Source of the DNA: Isoperla grammatica | Lineage: Eukaryota > Arthropoda > Insecta > Plecoptera > Perlodidae | Assembly (NCBI GenBank): GCA_945910005.1 | Contig: CAMDTW010000366.1 | Span: 26,010-90,009, forward strand | Reading direction: 5' to 3' | Length of the DNA stretch: 64,000 nt | Part shown: positions 1 through 13,350 of the stretch, one piece after another | Layout of the letters: every line of letters starts with the position of its first letter | How positions within the stretch are numbered: position 1 is the stretch's first letter | Notes under the pieces: model-generated | What the model was told of the DNA's origin: nothing | Databases searched by the model: none | The model's input: only the letters and a program-made list of their open reading frames with translations | Program-made: the position numbers and the translations under genes

Positions 1-1156
1 TAACTTCTATAGAACTTATCGAAATGTGACGAAATGGACAAATTGTGCTTATTGGAGCCTGAAACGCTCTAAAAGAACGATTTGTCAACTTTGGTTGAAA
101 CCCTTAGGAATCCCGGCCGTATGCAAGATTCCTCTTAAAACTGGAAGTTTGTGGTAGATAGACTGAAATCAGCCAATTTCTATTTTTTATGCATATTTTA
201 ACCAAAAACGACGAAAAAACTCAATTTATGCATTTTCATTATACTCTTGAAGAATGCAACCTATAATTCTTATTTTTCGACGGAGGGTGTAACCTCTATA
301 GAAGTTATCGAAATGTGACGAAATGGACAAATTGTGCTTATTGGAGCCTGAAACGCTCTAAAACAACGATTTGTGCAATTTAGTTGAAACCCTTAGGAAT
401 CCCAGCCGTATGCAAGACTCCTCTTAAAACTGGAAGTTTGTGGAAGGTAGACTAAAATCAGCCAATTTCTATATTTTATGCATATTTTAACCAAAAACGA
501 CGAAAAAACTCAATTTATGCATTTTCATTATACTCTTGAAGAATGCAGCCTATAATTCTTATTTTTCAACGGAGGGTGTAACTTCTATAGAAGTTATCGA
601 AATGTGACGATATGGACAAATTGTGCTTATTGGAGCCTGAAACGCTCTAAAACAACGATTTGTCAACTTTGGTTGAAACCCTTAGGAATCCCAGCCGTAT
701 GCAAGATTCCTCTTAAAACTGGAAGTTTGTGGTAGATAGACTGAAATCAGCCAATTTCTATATTTTATGCATATTTTAACCAAAAACGACGAAAAAACTC
801 AATTTATGCATTTTCATTATACTCTTGAAGAATGCAGCCTATAATTCTTATTTTTCAACGGAGGGTGTAACTTCTATAGAAGTTATCGAAATGTGACGAA
901 ATGGACAAATTGTGCTTATTGGAGCCTGAAACGCTCTAAAACAACGATTTGTCAACTTTGGTTGAAACCCTTAGGAATCCCAGCCGTATGCAAGATTCCT
1001 CTTAAAACTGGAAGTTTGTGGTCGATAGACTGAAATCAGCCAATTTCTATATTTTATGCATTTTGTAACCAAAAACGACGAAAAAACTCAATTTATGCAT
1101 TTTCATTATACTCTTGAAGAATGCAGCCTATAATTCTTATTTTTCAACGCAGGGTG

Positions 1157-1445
1157 TAACTTCTATAGAAGTTATCGAAATGTGACGAAATGGACAAATT
1201 GTGCTTATTGGAGCCTGAAACGCTCTAAAACAACGATTTGTCAACTTTGGTTGAAACCCTTAGGAATCCCGGCCGTATGCAAGATTCCTCTTAAAACTGG
1301 AAGTTTGTGGTAGATAGACTGAAATCAGCCAATTTCTATTTTTTATGCATATTTTAACCAAAAACGACGAAAAAACTCAATTTCTGCATTTTCATTATAC
1401 TCTTGAAGAATGCAACCTATAATTCTTATTTTTCGACGGAGGGTG
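1157..1445 (+). repeat. Reference class II monomer
   Basis: A near-typical class II copy of 289 bp. It has gtcaactttgg (1240-1250), cccggccg (which makes the hexamer cggccg), gactgaaatc, ctattttttatg, gcaacc and ttcgacgg. One private change is tttctgcatt in place of tttatgcatt near its 3' part. Relative to class I, the cgg/cag and tcga/tcaa differences are CpG versus CpA, and the gactg/gacta and gcaac/gcagc sites are also A/G transitions. Class II copies dominate many blocks, for example 2.6-2.9, 46.8-47.3 and 62.5-63.1 kb. Confidence 0.85.
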
Positions 1446-1691
1446 TAACTTCTATAGAAGTTATCGAAATGTGACGAAATGGACAAATTGTACTTACTGG
1501 AGCCTGAAACGCTCTAAAACAACGATTTGTCAACTTTGGTTGAAACCCTTAGGAATCCCGGCCGTATGCAAGATTCCTCTTAAAACTGGAAGTTTGTGGT
1601 AGATAGACTGAAATCAGCCAATGTCTATTTTTGATGCATATTTTAACCAAAAACGACGAAAAAACTCAATTTATGCATTTTCATTATACTC

Positions 1692-1773
1692 TTGAAGAAT
1701 GCAACCTATAATTCTTATTTTTCGACGGAGGGTTGAAGAATGCAACCTATAATTCTTATTTTTCGACGGAGGG
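1692..1773 (+). repeat. 41-bp direct duplication inside one monomer
   Basis: The 41-bp unit beginning ttgaagaatgcaacc and ending cgacggaggg occurs at 1692-1732 and immediately again at 1733-1773. The two units look identical. This shifts the phase by exactly 41 bp: the gacgatatgg marker goes from 606 to 8161, which is 26 x 289 + 41. The other copy of this region (near 16.2 kb) lacks it, so it arose after that duplication or was lost there. Confidence 0.9.
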
Positions 1774-2619
1774 TGTAACTTCTATAGAAGTTATCGAAAT
1801 GTGACGAAATGGACAAATTGTGCTTATTGGAGCCTGAAACGCTCTAAAACAACGATTTGTGCAATATGGTTGAAACCCTAAGGAATCCCAGCCGTATGCA
1901 AGATTCCTCTTAAAACTGGAAGTTTGTGGTAGATAGACTAAAATCAGCCAATTTCTATATTTTATGCATATTTTAACCAAAAACGACGAAAAAACTCAAT
2001 TTATGCATTTTCATTATACTCTTGAAGAATGCAGCCTATAATTCTTATTTTTCAACGGAGGGTGTAACTTCTATAGAAGTTATCGAAATGTGACGAAATG
2101 GACAAATTGTGCTTATTGGAGCCTGAAACGCTCTAAAACAACGATTTGTGCAATTTGGTTGAAACCCTTAGGAATCCCAGCCGTATGCAAGATTCCTCTT
2201 AAAACTGGAAGTTTGTTATAGATAGACTAAAATCAGCCAATTTCTATATTTTATGCATATTTTAACCAAAAACGACGAAAAAAATAAAATTAATGCATTT
2301 TCATTATACTCTTGAAGAATGCAGCCTATAATTCTTATTTTTCAACGGAGGGTGTAACTTCTATAGAAGTTATCGAAATGTGACGAAATTGACAAATTGT
2401 GCTTAATGGAGCCTGAAACGCTCTTAAGCAACGATTTGTCAACTTTGGTTGAAACATTAAGGAATCCCGGCCGTATGCAAGATTCCTCTTAAAACTGGAA
2501 GTTTGTGGTAGATAGACTGAAATCAGCCAATTTCTATATTTTATGCATATTTTAACCAAAAACGACGAAAAAACTCAATTTATGCATTTTCATTATACTC
2601 TTGAAGAATGCAACCTATA

Positions 2620-4070
2620 ATTCTTATTTTTCGACGGAGGGTGTAACTTCTATAGAAGTTATCGAAATGTGACGAAATGGACAAATTGTGCTTATTGGAA
2701 CCTGAAACGCTCTAAAACAACGATTTGTCAACTTTGGTTTAAACCCTTAGGAATCCCGGCCGTATGCAAGATTCCTCTTAAAACTGGAAGTTTGTGGTAG
2801 ATAGACTGAAATCAGCCAATTTCTATTTTTTATGCATATTTTAACCAAAAACGACGAAAAAACTCAATTTATGCATTTTCATTATACTCTTGAAGAATGC
2901 AACCTATAATTCTTATTTTTCGACGGAGGGTGTAACTTCTATAGAAGTTATCGAAATGTGACGAAATGGACAAATTGTGCTTATTGGAGCCTGAAACGCT
3001 CTAAAACAACGATTTGTGCAATTTGGTTGAAACCCTTAGGAATCCCAGCCGTATGCAAGATTCCTCTTAAAACTGGAAGTTTGTGGTAGATAGACTAAAA
3101 TCAGCCAATTTCTATATTTTATGCAGCTTTTAACCAAAAACGACGAAAAAACTCAATTTATGCATTTTCATTATACTCTTGAAGAATGCAGCCTATAATT
3201 CTTATTTTTCAACGGAGGGTGTAACTTCTATAGAAGTTATCGAAATGTGACGAAATGGACAAATTGTGCTTATTGAAGCCTGAAACGCTCTAAAACAACG
3301 ATTTGTCAACTTTGGTTGAAACCCTTAGGAATCCCGGCCGTATGCAAGATTCCTCTTAAAACTGGAAGTTTGTGGTAGATAGACTGAAATCAGCCAATTT
3401 CTATTTTTTATGAATATTTTAACCAAAAACGACGAAATAACTCAATTTATGCATTTTCATTATTCCTTTGAAGAATGCAACCTATAATTCTTATTTTTCG
3501 ACGGAGGGTGTAACTTCTATAGAAGTTATCGAAATGTGACGAAATGGACAAATTGTGCTTATTGGAGCCTGAAACGCTCTAAAACAACGATTTGTCAACT
3601 TTGGTTGAAACCCTTAGGAATCCCGGCCGTATGCAAGATTCATCTTAAAACTGGAAGTTTGTGTTAGATAGACTGAAATCAGCCAATTTCTATTTTTTAT
3701 GCATATTTTAACCAAAAACGACGAAAAAACTCAATTTATGCATTTTCATTATACTCTTGAAGAATGCAAACTATAATTCTTATTTTTCGATGGAGGGTGT
3801 AACTTCTATAGAAGTTATCGAAATGTGACAAAATTGACAAATTGTGCTTATTGGAGCCTGAAACGCTCTAAAACAACGATTTGTCAACTTTGATTGAAAC
3901 CCTTAGGAATCCCAGCCGTATGCAAGATTCCTCTTAAAACTGGAAGTTTGTGGTAGATAGACTGAAATCAGCCAATTTCTATTTTTTATGCATATTTTAA
4001 CCAAAAACGACGAAAAAACTCAATTTATGCATTTTCATTATACTCTTGAAGAATGCAACCTATAATTCTT
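2620..4070 (+). repeat. Five-monomer block, copy 1
   Basis: The markers in order are ggaacctg, atgcagctttt (3121), atgaatatttt with gaaataactc, ttcctttgaag, gattcatctt (3637) and ttcgatggag (3786). The same series is found 2,023-2,024 bp later (7 monomers), and again near 22.9-24.3, 26.9-28.3 and 32.4-33.8 kb. Boundaries are approximate and were set where marker agreement ends. Confidence 0.75.
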
Positions 4071-4642
4071 ATTTTTCGACGGAGGGTGTAACTTCTATAG
4101 AAGTTATCGAAATGTGACGAAATGGACAAATTGTGCTTATTGGAACCTGAAACGCTCTAAAACAACGATTTGTCAACTTTGGTTGAAACCCTTAGGAATC
4201 CCAGCCGTATGCAAGATTCCTCTTAAAACTGGAAGTTTGTGGTAGATAGACTAAAATCAGCCAATTTCTATATTTTATGCATATTTTAACCAAAAACGAC
4301 GAAAAAACTCAATTTATGCATTTTCATTATACTCTTGAAGAATGCAGCCTATAATTCTTATTTTTCAACGCAGGGTGTAACTTCTATAGAAGTTATCGAA
4401 ATGTGACGAAATAGACAAATTGTGCTTATTGGAGCCTGAAACGCTCTAAAACAACGATTTGTCAACTTTGGTTGAAACCCTTAGGAATCCCGGCCGTATG
4501 CAAGATTCCTCTTAAAACTGGAAGTTTGTGGTAGATAGACTGAAATCAGCCAATTTCTATTTTTTATGCATATTTTAACCAAAAACGACGAAAAAACTCA
4601 ATTTCTGCATTTTTATTATACTCTTGAAGAATGCAACCTATA

Positions 4643-6093
4643 ATTCTTATTTTTCGACGGAGGGTGTAACTTCTATAGAAGTTATCGAAATGTGACGAAA
4701 TGGACAAATTGTGCTTATTGGAACCAGAAACGCTCTAAAACAACGATTTGTCAACTTTGGTTGAAACCCTTAGGAATCCCGGCCGTATGCAAGATTCCTC
4801 TTAAAACTGGAAGTTTGTGGCAGATAGACTGAAATCAGCCAATTTCTATTTTTTATGCATATTTTAACCAAAAACGACGAAAAAACTCAATTTATGCATT
4901 TTCATTATACTCTTGAAGAATGCAACCTATAATTCTTATTTTTCGACGGAGGGTGTAACTTCTATAGAAGTTATCGAAATGTGACGAAATGGACAAATTG
5001 TGCTTATTGGAGCCTGAAACGCTCTAAAACAACGATTTGTGCAATTTGGTTGAAACCCTTAGGAATCCCAGCCGTATGCAAGATTCCTCTTAAAACTGGA
5101 AGTTTGTGGTAGATAGACTAAAATCAGCCAATTTCTATATTTTATGCAGCTTTTAACCAAAAAACGACGAAAAAACTGAATTTATGCATTTTCATTATAC
5201 TTTTGAAGAATGCAGCCTATAATTCTTATTTTTCAACGGAGGGTGTAACTTCTATAGAAGTTATCGAAATGTGACGAAATGGACAAATTGTGCTTATTGG
5301 AGCCTGAAACGCTCTAAAACAACGATTTGTCAACTTTGGTTGAAACCCTTAGGAATCCCGGCCGTATGCAAGATTCCTCTTAAAACTGGAAGTTTGTGGT
5401 AGATAGACTGAAATCAGCCAATTTCTATTTTTTATGAATATTTTAACCAAAAACGACGAAATAACTCAATTTATGCATTTTCATTATTCCTTTGAAGAAT
5501 GCAACCTATAATTCTTATTTTTCGACGGAGGGTGTAACTTCTATAGAAGTTATCGAAATGTAACGAAATGGACAAATTTTGCTTATTGGAGCCTGAAACG
5601 CTCTAAAACAACGATTTGTCAACTTTGGTTGAAACCCTTAGGAATCCCGGCCGTATGCAAGATTCATCTTAAAACTGGAAGTTTGTGTTAGATAGACTGA
5701 AATCAGCCAATTTCTATTTTTTATGCATATTTTAACCAAAAACGACGAAAAAACTCAATTTATGCATTTTCATTATACTCTTGAAGAATGCAAACTATAA
5801 TTCTTATTTTTCGATGGAGGGTGTAACTTCTATAGAAGTTATCGAAATGTGACGAAATTGACAAATTGTGCTTATTGGAGCCTGAAACGCTCTAAAACAA
5901 CGATTTGTCAACTTTGATTGAAACCCTTAGGAATCCCAGCCGTATGCAAGATTCCTCTTAAAACTGGAAGTTTGTGGTAGATAGACTGAAATCAGCCAAT
6001 TTCTATTTTTTATGCATATTTTAACCAAAAACGACGAAAAAACTCAATTTATGCATTTTCATTATACTCTTGAAGAATGCAGCCTATAATTCT
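4643..6093 (+). repeat. Five-monomer block, copy 2
   Basis: This is the copy of 2620-4070 at offset 2,023-2,024. It has atgcagctttt at 5144, gattcatctt at 5661 and ttcgatggag at 5810. The private differences include ggaaccag for ggaacctg, an extra a near 5161 and gtaacg for gtgacg near 5559. The offset is a whole number of monomers, as expected from unequal exchange in a seven-monomer higher-order unit. Confidence 0.75.
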
Positions 6094-6621
6094 TATTTTT
6101 CAACGGAGGGTGTAACTTCTATAGAAGTTATCGAAATGTGACGAAATGGACAAATAGTGCTTATTGGAGCCTGAAACGCTCTAAAACAACGATTTGTTAC
6201 CTTTGGTTGAAACCCTTAGGAATCCCGGCCGTATGCAAGATTCCTCTTAAAACTGGAAGTTTGTGGTAGATAGACTGAAATCAGCCAATTTCTATTTATT
6301 ATGCATATTTTAACCAAAAACGACGAAAAAACTCAATTTATGCATTTTCATTATACTCTTGAAGAATGCAACCTATAATTCTTATTTTTCGACGGAGGGT
6401 GTAACTTCTATAGAAGTTATCGAAATGTGACGAAATGGACAAATTGTGCTTTTTGGAGCCTGAAACGCTCTAAAACAAAGATTTGTGCAATTTGGTTGAA
6501 ACCCTTAGGAATCCCAGCCGTATGCAAGATTCCTCTTAAAACTGGAAGTTTGTGGTAGATAGACTAAAATCAGCCAATTTCTATATTTTATGCATATTTT
6601 AACCAAAAACGACGAAAAAAC

Positions 6622-9509
6622 TCAATTTAACATTTCATTATACTCTTGAAGAATGCAGCTTGCAATTCTTATTTTTCAACGGAGGGTGTAACTTCTATAG
6701 AAGTTATCGAAATGTGACGAAATGGACAAATTGTGCTTATTGGAGCCTGAAACGCTCTAAAACAACGATTTGTGCAATTTGGTTGAAACCCTTAGGAATC
6801 CCAGCCGTATGCAAGATTCCTCTTAAAACTGGAAGTTTGTGGTAGATAGACTAAAATCAGCCAATTTCTATATTTTATTCATATTTTAACCAAAAACGAC
6901 CAAAAAACTCAATTTATGCATTTTCATAATACTCTTTCAGAATGCACACTAACATTATTATTTTTCAACGGTTGGTGTAACTTCTAAAGTAGTTATCGAA
7001 ATGTGACGAAATGGACAAATTGTGCTTATTGGAGCCTGAAACGCTCTAAAACAACGATTTGTCAACTTTGGTTGAAACCCTTAGGAATCCCAGCCGTATG
7101 CAAGATTCCTCTTAAAACTGGAAGTTTGTGGTAGATAGACTGAAATCAGCCAATTTCTATATTTTATGCATATTTTAACCAAAAACGACGAAAAAACTCA
7201 ATTTATGCATTTTCATTATACTCTTGAAGAATGCAGCCTATAATTCTTATTTTACAACGGAGGGTGTAACTTCTATAGAAGTTATCGAAATGTGACGAAA
7301 TGGACAAATTGTGCTTATTGGAGCCTGAAACACTCTTAAACAACGATTTGTCAACTTTGGTTGAAACCCTTAGGAATCCCAGCCGTATGCAAGATTCCTC
7401 TTAAAACTGGAAGTTTGTGGTAGATAGACTAAAATCAGCCAATTTCTATATTTTATGCATATTTTAACCAAAAACGACGAAAAAACTCAATTTATGCATT
7501 TTCATTATACTCTTGAAGAATGCAGCCTATAATTCTTATTTTTCAACGGAGGGTGTAACTTCTATAGAAGTTATCGAAATGTGACGAAATGGACAAATTG
7601 TGCTTATTGGAGCCTGAAACGCTATAAAACAACGATTTGTCAACTTTGGTTGAAACCCTTAGGAATCCCGGCCGTATGCAAGATTCCTCTTAAAATTGGA
7701 AGTTTGTGGTAGATAGACTGAAATCATTCAATGTCTATTTTTGATGCATATTTTAACCAAAAACGACGAAAAAACTCAATTTTTGCATTTTCATTATACT
7801 CTTGAAGAATGCAACCTATAATTCTTATTTTTCGACGGAGGGTGTAACTTCTATAGAAGTTATCGAAATGTGACGAAATGGACAAATTGTGCTTATTGGA
7901 GCCTGTAACGCTCTAAAACAACGATTTGTGCAATTTGGTTGAAACCCTTAGGAATCCCAGCCGTATGCAAGACTCCGCTTAAAACTGGAAGTTTGTGGTA
8001 GATAGACTAAAATCAGCCAATTTCTATATTTTATGCATATTTTAACCAAAAACGACGAAAAAACTCAATTTATGCATTTTCATTATACTCTTGAAGAATG
8101 CAGCCTATAATTCTTATTTTTCAACGGAGGGTGTAACTTCTATAGAAGTTATCGAAATGTGACGATATGGACAAATTGTGCTTATTGGAGCCTGAAACGC
8201 TCTAAAACAACGATTTGTCAACTTTGGTTGAAACCCTTAGGAATCCCAGCCGTATGCAAGACTCCTCTTAAAACTGGAAGTTTGTGGTAGATAGACTAAA
8301 ATCAGCCAATTTCTATATTTTATGCATATTTTAACCAAAAACGACGAAAAAACTCAATTAATGCATTTTCATTATACTCTTGAAGAATGCAGCCTATAAT
8401 TCTTATTTTTCAACGGAGGGTGTAACTTCTATAGAAGTTATCGAAATGTGACGAAATGGACAAATTGTGCTTATTGGAGCCTGAAACGCTCTAAAACAAC
8501 GATTTGTCAACTTTGGTTGAAACCCTTAGGAATCCCAGCCGTATGCAAGATTCCTCTTAAAACTGGAAGTTTGTGGTAGATAGACTGAAATCAGCCAATT
8601 TCTATATTTTATGCATATTTTAACCAAAAACGACGAAAAAACTCAATTTATGCATTTTCATTATACTCTTGAAGAATGCAGCCTATAATTCTTATTTTCA
8701 ACGCAGGGTGTAACTTCTATAGAAAATATCGAAATGTGACGAAATGGACAAATTGTGCTTATTGGAGCCTGAAACGCTCTAAAACAACGATTTGTCAACT
8801 TTGGTTGAAACCCTTAGGAATCCCGGCCGTATGCAAGATTCCTCTTAAAACTGGAAGTTTGTGGTAGATAGACTAAAATCAGCCAATTTCTATTTTTTAT
8901 GCATATTTTAACCAAAAACGACGAAAAAACTCAATTTATGCATTTTCATTATACTCTTGAAGAATGCAACCTATAATTCTTATTTTTCGACGGAGGGTGT
9001 AACTTCTATAGAAGTTATCGAAATGTGACGAAATGGACAAATTGTGCTTATTGGAGCCTGAAACGCTCTAAAACAACGATTTGTCAACTTTGGTTGAAGC
9101 CCTTAGGAATCCCGGCCGTATGCAAGATTCCTCTTAAAACTGGAAGTTTGTGGTAGATAGACTGAAATCAGCCAATTTCTATTTTTTATGCATATTTTAA
9201 CCAAAAACGACGAAAAAACTCAATTTATGCATTTTCATTATACTCTTGAAGAATGCAACCTATAATTCTTATGTTTCGACGGAGGGTGTAACTTCTATAG
9301 AAGTTATCGAAATGTGACGAAATGGACAAATTGTGGTTATTGGAGCCTGAAACGCTCTAAAACAACGATTTGTGCAATTTGGTTGAAACCCTTAGGAATC
9401 CCAGCCGTATGCAAGATTCCTCTTAAAACTGGAAGTTTGTGGTAGATAGACTAAAATCAGCCAATTCCTATATTTTATGCAAATTTTAATCAAAAACGAC
9501 GAAAAAACT
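6622..9509 (+). repeat. Tandem 10-monomer block, first copy
   Basis: A block of about 2,888 bp, starting near the shortened caatttaaca variant and followed directly by its own second copy. Shared rare features are tgcagcttgcaatt at about 6655 and 9543, the D variant at 6934 and 9822, gaaacactctt, the cctgtaacg plus gactccgctt monomer (about 7903), gacgatatgg (8161), caattaatgc, ttcaacgcaggg and tgtggttatt (about 9333). Confidence 0.8.
6934..6995 (+). repeat. D-variant junction segment 1
   Basis: The stretch ctttcagaatgcacactaac, then attatttttcaacggttggtg and taacttctaaagtagtta, replaces the usual cttgaagaatgcagcctataattc, cggagggtg and palindrome. The preceding part carries gaccaaaaaac and cataatac. 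The palindrome is broken at two positions. Length and phase are kept, so this is an old diverged monomer lineage and not an insertion. The upstream tail has tattcatatttt instead of tatgcatatttt. Confidence 0.85.
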
Positions 9510-12500
9510 CAATTTAACATTTTCATTATACTCTTGAAGAATGCAGCTTGCAATTCTTATTTTTCAACGGAGGGTGTAACTTCTATAGAAGTTATCGAAA
9601 TGTGACGAAATGGACAAATTGTGCTTATTGGAGCCTGAAACGCTCTAAAACAACGATTTGTGCAATTTGGTTGAAACCCTTAGGAATCCCAGCCTTATGC
9701 AAGATTCCTCTTAAAACTGGAAGTTTGTGGTAGATAGACTAAAATCAGCCAATTTCTATATTTTATTCATATTTTAACCAAAAACGACCAAAAAACTCAA
9801 TTTATGCATTTTCATAATACTCTTTCAGAATGCACACTAACATTATTATTTTTCAACGGTTGGTGTAACTTCTAAAGTAGTTATCGAAATGTGACGAAAT
9901 GGACAAATTGTGCTTATTGGAGCCTGAAACGCTCTAAAACAACGATTTGTCAACTTTGGTTGAAACCCTTAGGAATCCCAGCCGTATGCAAGATTCCTCT
10001 TAAAACTGGAAGTTTGTGGTAGATAGACTGAAATCAGCCAATTTCTATATTTTATGCATATTTTAACCAAAAACGACGAAAAAACTCAATTTATGCATTT
10101 TCATTATACTCTTGAAGAATGCAGCCTATAATTCTTATTTTACAACGGAGGGTGTAACTTCTATAGAAGTTATCGAAATGTGACGAAATGGACAAATTGT
10201 GCTTATTGGAGCCTGAAACACTCTTAAACAACGATTTGTCAACTTTGGTTGAAACCCTTAGGAATCCCAGCCGTATGCAAGATTCCTCTTAAAACTGGAA
10301 GTTTGTGGTAGATAGACTAAAATCAGCCAATTTCTATATTTTATGCATATTTTAACCAAAAACGACGAAAAAACTCAATTTATGCATTTTCATTATACTC
10401 TTGAAGAATGCAGCCTATAATTCTTATTTTTCAACGGAGGGTGTAACTTCTATAGAAGTTATCGAAATGTGACGAAATGGACAAATTGTGCTTATTGGAG
10501 CCTGAAACGCTATAAAACAACGATTTGTCAACTTTGGTTGAAACCCTTAGGAATCCCGGCCGTATGCAAGATTCCTCTTAAAACTGGAAGTTTGTGGTAG
10601 ATAGACTGAAATCATTCAATGTCTATTTTTGATGCATATTTTAACCAAAAACGACGAAAAAACTCAATTTTTGCATTTTCATTATACTCTTGAAGAATGC
10701 AACCTATAATTCTTATTTTTCGACGGAGGGTGTAACTTCTATAGAAGTTATCGAAATGTGACGAAATGGACAAATTGTGCTTATTGGAGCCTGAAACGCT
10801 CTAAAACAACGATTTGTGCAATTTGGTTGAAACCCTTAGGAATCCCAGCCGTATGCAAGATTCCTCTTAAAACTGGAAGTTTGTGGTAGATAGACTAAAA
10901 TCAGCCAATTTCTATATTTTATGCATATTTTAACCAAAAACGACGAAAAAACTCAATTTATGTATTTTCATTATACTCTTGAAGAATGCAGCCTATAATT
11001 CTATTTTTCAACGGAGGGTGTAACTTCTATAGAAGTTATCGAAATGTGACGAAATGGACAAATTGTGCTTATTGGAGCCTGTAACGCTCTAAAACAACGA
11101 TTTGTGCAATTTGGTTGAAACCCTTAGGAATCCCAGCCGTATGCAAGACTCCGCTTAAAACTGGAAGTTTGTGGTAGATAGACTAAAATCAGCCAATTTC
11201 TATATTTTATGCATATTTTAACCAAAAACGACGAAAAAACTCAATTTATGCATTTTCATTATACTCTTGAAGAATGCAGCCTATAATTCTTATTTTTCAA
11301 CGGAGGGTGTAACTTCTATAGAAGTTATCGAAATGTGACGATATGGACAAATTGTGCTTATTGGAGCCTGAAACGCTCTAAAACAACGATTTGTCAACTT
11401 TGGTTGAAACCCTTAGGAATCCCCAGCCGTATGCAAGACTCCTCTTAAAACTGGAAGTTTGTGGTAGATAGACTAAAATCAGCCAATTTCTATATTTTAT
11501 GCATATTTTAACCAAAAACGACGAAAAAACTCAATTAATGCATTTTCATTATACTCTTGAAGAATGCAGCCTATAATTCTTATTTTTCAACGGAGGGTGT
11601 AACTTCTATAGAAGTTATCGAAATGTGACGAAATGGACAAATTGTGCTTATTGGAGCCTGAAACGCTCTAAAACAACGATTTGTCATTTTTGGTTGAAAC
11701 CCTTAGGAATCCCAGCCGTATGCAAGATTCCTCTTAAAACTGGAAGTTTGTGGTAGATAGACTGAAATCAGCCAATTTCTATATTTTATGCATATTTTAA
11801 CCAAAAACGACGAAAAAACTCAATTTATGCATTTTCATTATACTCTTGAAGAATGCAGCCTATAATTCTTATTTTTCAACGCAGGGTGTAACTTCTATAG
11901 AAGTTATCGAAATGTGACGAAATGGACAAATTGTGCTTATTGGAGCCTGAAACGCTCTAAAACAACGATTTGTCAACTTTGGTTGAAACCCTTAGGAATC
12001 CCGGCCGTATGCAAGATTCCTCTTAAAACTGGAAGTTTGTGGTAGATAGACTGAAATCAGCCAATTTCTATTTTTTATGCATATTTTAACCAAAAACGAC
12101 GAAAAAACTCAATTTATGCATTTTCATTATACTCTTGAAGAATGCAACCTTTAATTCTTATTTTTCGACGGAGGGTGTAACTTCTATAGAAGTTATCGAA
12201 ATGTGACGAAATGGACAAATTGTGCTTATTGGAGCCTGAAACGCTCTAAAACAACGATTTGTCCAACTTTGGTTGAAACCCTTAGGAATCCCGGCCGTAT
12301 GCAAGATTCCTCTTAAAACTGGAAGTTTGTGGTAGATAGACTGAAATCAGCCATTTCTATTTTTATGCATATTTTAACCAAAAACGACGAAAAAACTCAA
12401 TTTATGCATTTTCATTATACTCTTGAAGAATGCAACCTATAATTCTTATTTTTCGACGGAGGGTGTAACTTCTATAGAAGTTATCGAAATGTGACGAAAT

Positions 12501-12685
12501 GGACAAATTGTGGTTATTGGAGCCTGAAACGCTCTAAAACAACGATTTGTGCAATTTGGTTGAAACCCTTAGGAATCCCAGCCGTATGCAAGATTCCTCT
12601 TAAAACTGGAAGTTTGTGGTAGATAGACTAAAATCAGCCAATTCCTATATTTTATGCAAATTTTAATCAAAAACGACGAAAAAAC
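9510..12685 (+). repeat. Tandem 10-monomer block, second copy, with one added monomer
   Basis: This matches 6622-9509 first at offset 2,888 (up to about 10,790), then at offset about 3,176 from the cctgtaacg monomer onward (11,080). The difference is one monomer, so the second copy has 11. The extra unit is a class I copy near 10.8-11.07 kb. Small changes such as ttctattttt (one base short near 11,003), atccccagcc and gtccaacttt show that the copies have begun to diverge. Confidence 0.78.
9822..9883 (+). repeat. D-variant junction segment 2
   Basis: Lies 2,888 bp (10 monomers less 2 bp) after segment 1, in an identical local context including tattcatatttt upstream. It is the product of the 10-monomer tandem duplication. 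Confidence 0.85.
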
Positions 12686-13288
12686 TCAATTTATGCATTT
12701 TCATTATACTCTTGAAGAATGCAGCCTATAATTCTTATTTTTCAACGGAGGGTGTAACTTCTATAGAAGTTATCGAAATGTGACGAAATGGACAAATTGT
12801 GCTTATTGGTGCCTGAAACGCTCTAAAACAACGATTTGTCAACTTTGGTTGAAACACTTAGGAATCCCAGCTGTATGCAAGATTCCTCTTAAAACTCGAA
12901 GTTTGTGGTAGATAGACTGAGATCAGCCAATTTCTATATTTTATCCATATTTTAACCAAAAACGACCAAAAAACTCAATTTATGCATTTTCATAATACTC
13001 TTGAAGAATGCAAAATATAATTCTTATTTTTCAACGGAGAGTGTAACTTCTATAGAAGTTATCGAAATGTGACGAAATGGACAAATTGTGCTTATTGGAG
13101 CCTGAAACGCTCTAAAACAACGATTTGTGCAATTTGGTTGAAACCCTTAGGAATCCCAGCCGTATGCAAGATTCCTCTTAAAACTGGAAGTTTGTGGTAG
13201 ATAGACAAAAATCAGCCAATTTCTTTATTTTATGCATATTTTAACCAAAAACGACCAAAAAACTCAATTTATGCATTTTCATAATACT

Positions 13289-13350
13289 CTTTCAGAATGC
13301 ACACTAACATTATTATTCTTCAACGGTTGGTGTAACTTCTAAAGTAGTTA
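13289..13350 (+). repeat. D-variant junction segment 3
   Basis: Lies 3,467 bp (12 monomers less 1 bp) after segment 2. It has attattcttcaacgg with one t-to-c change. The preceding monomer has gacaaaaatc and tttctttatttt, private to this copy. Confidence 0.85.

Larger units (their letters stand above)
1..2220 (+). repeat. Segmental duplication with 14.49-16.67 kb
   Basis: Rare markers recur in order with a constant offset. aaaagaacg is at 71 and 14558, the aacctctatag variant at 291 and 14779, gacgatatgg at 606 and 15094, and gtacttactgg near 1489 and 15977. After the 41-bp duplication the offset drops to 14,448, as seen with gcaatatgg at 1861 and 16309. That is 50 monomers. The copies differ by scattered substitutions, so this duplication is older than those in the last third of the window. 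The same marker order starts again near 20.3 and 25.5 kb. Confidence 0.75.

Noticed and set aside
6660..6845. Open frames of 61-85 codons on the + strand (also at 8676, 9548, 13866, 42397, 49625, 53083, 53602 and 54245)
   Set aside because: All are the same part of the monomer read in one frame where a small indel or substitution removes a stop. They share one repeated peptide and fall inside tandem satellite, and most of the about 222 copies are interrupted. There is no promoter, start context or domain evidence.
6934..6995. D variant as an inserted element
   Set aside because: Length and phase are unchanged and both sides align to the normal monomer, so it is a diverged monomer and not an insertion. 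No terminal repeats or target duplication are present.
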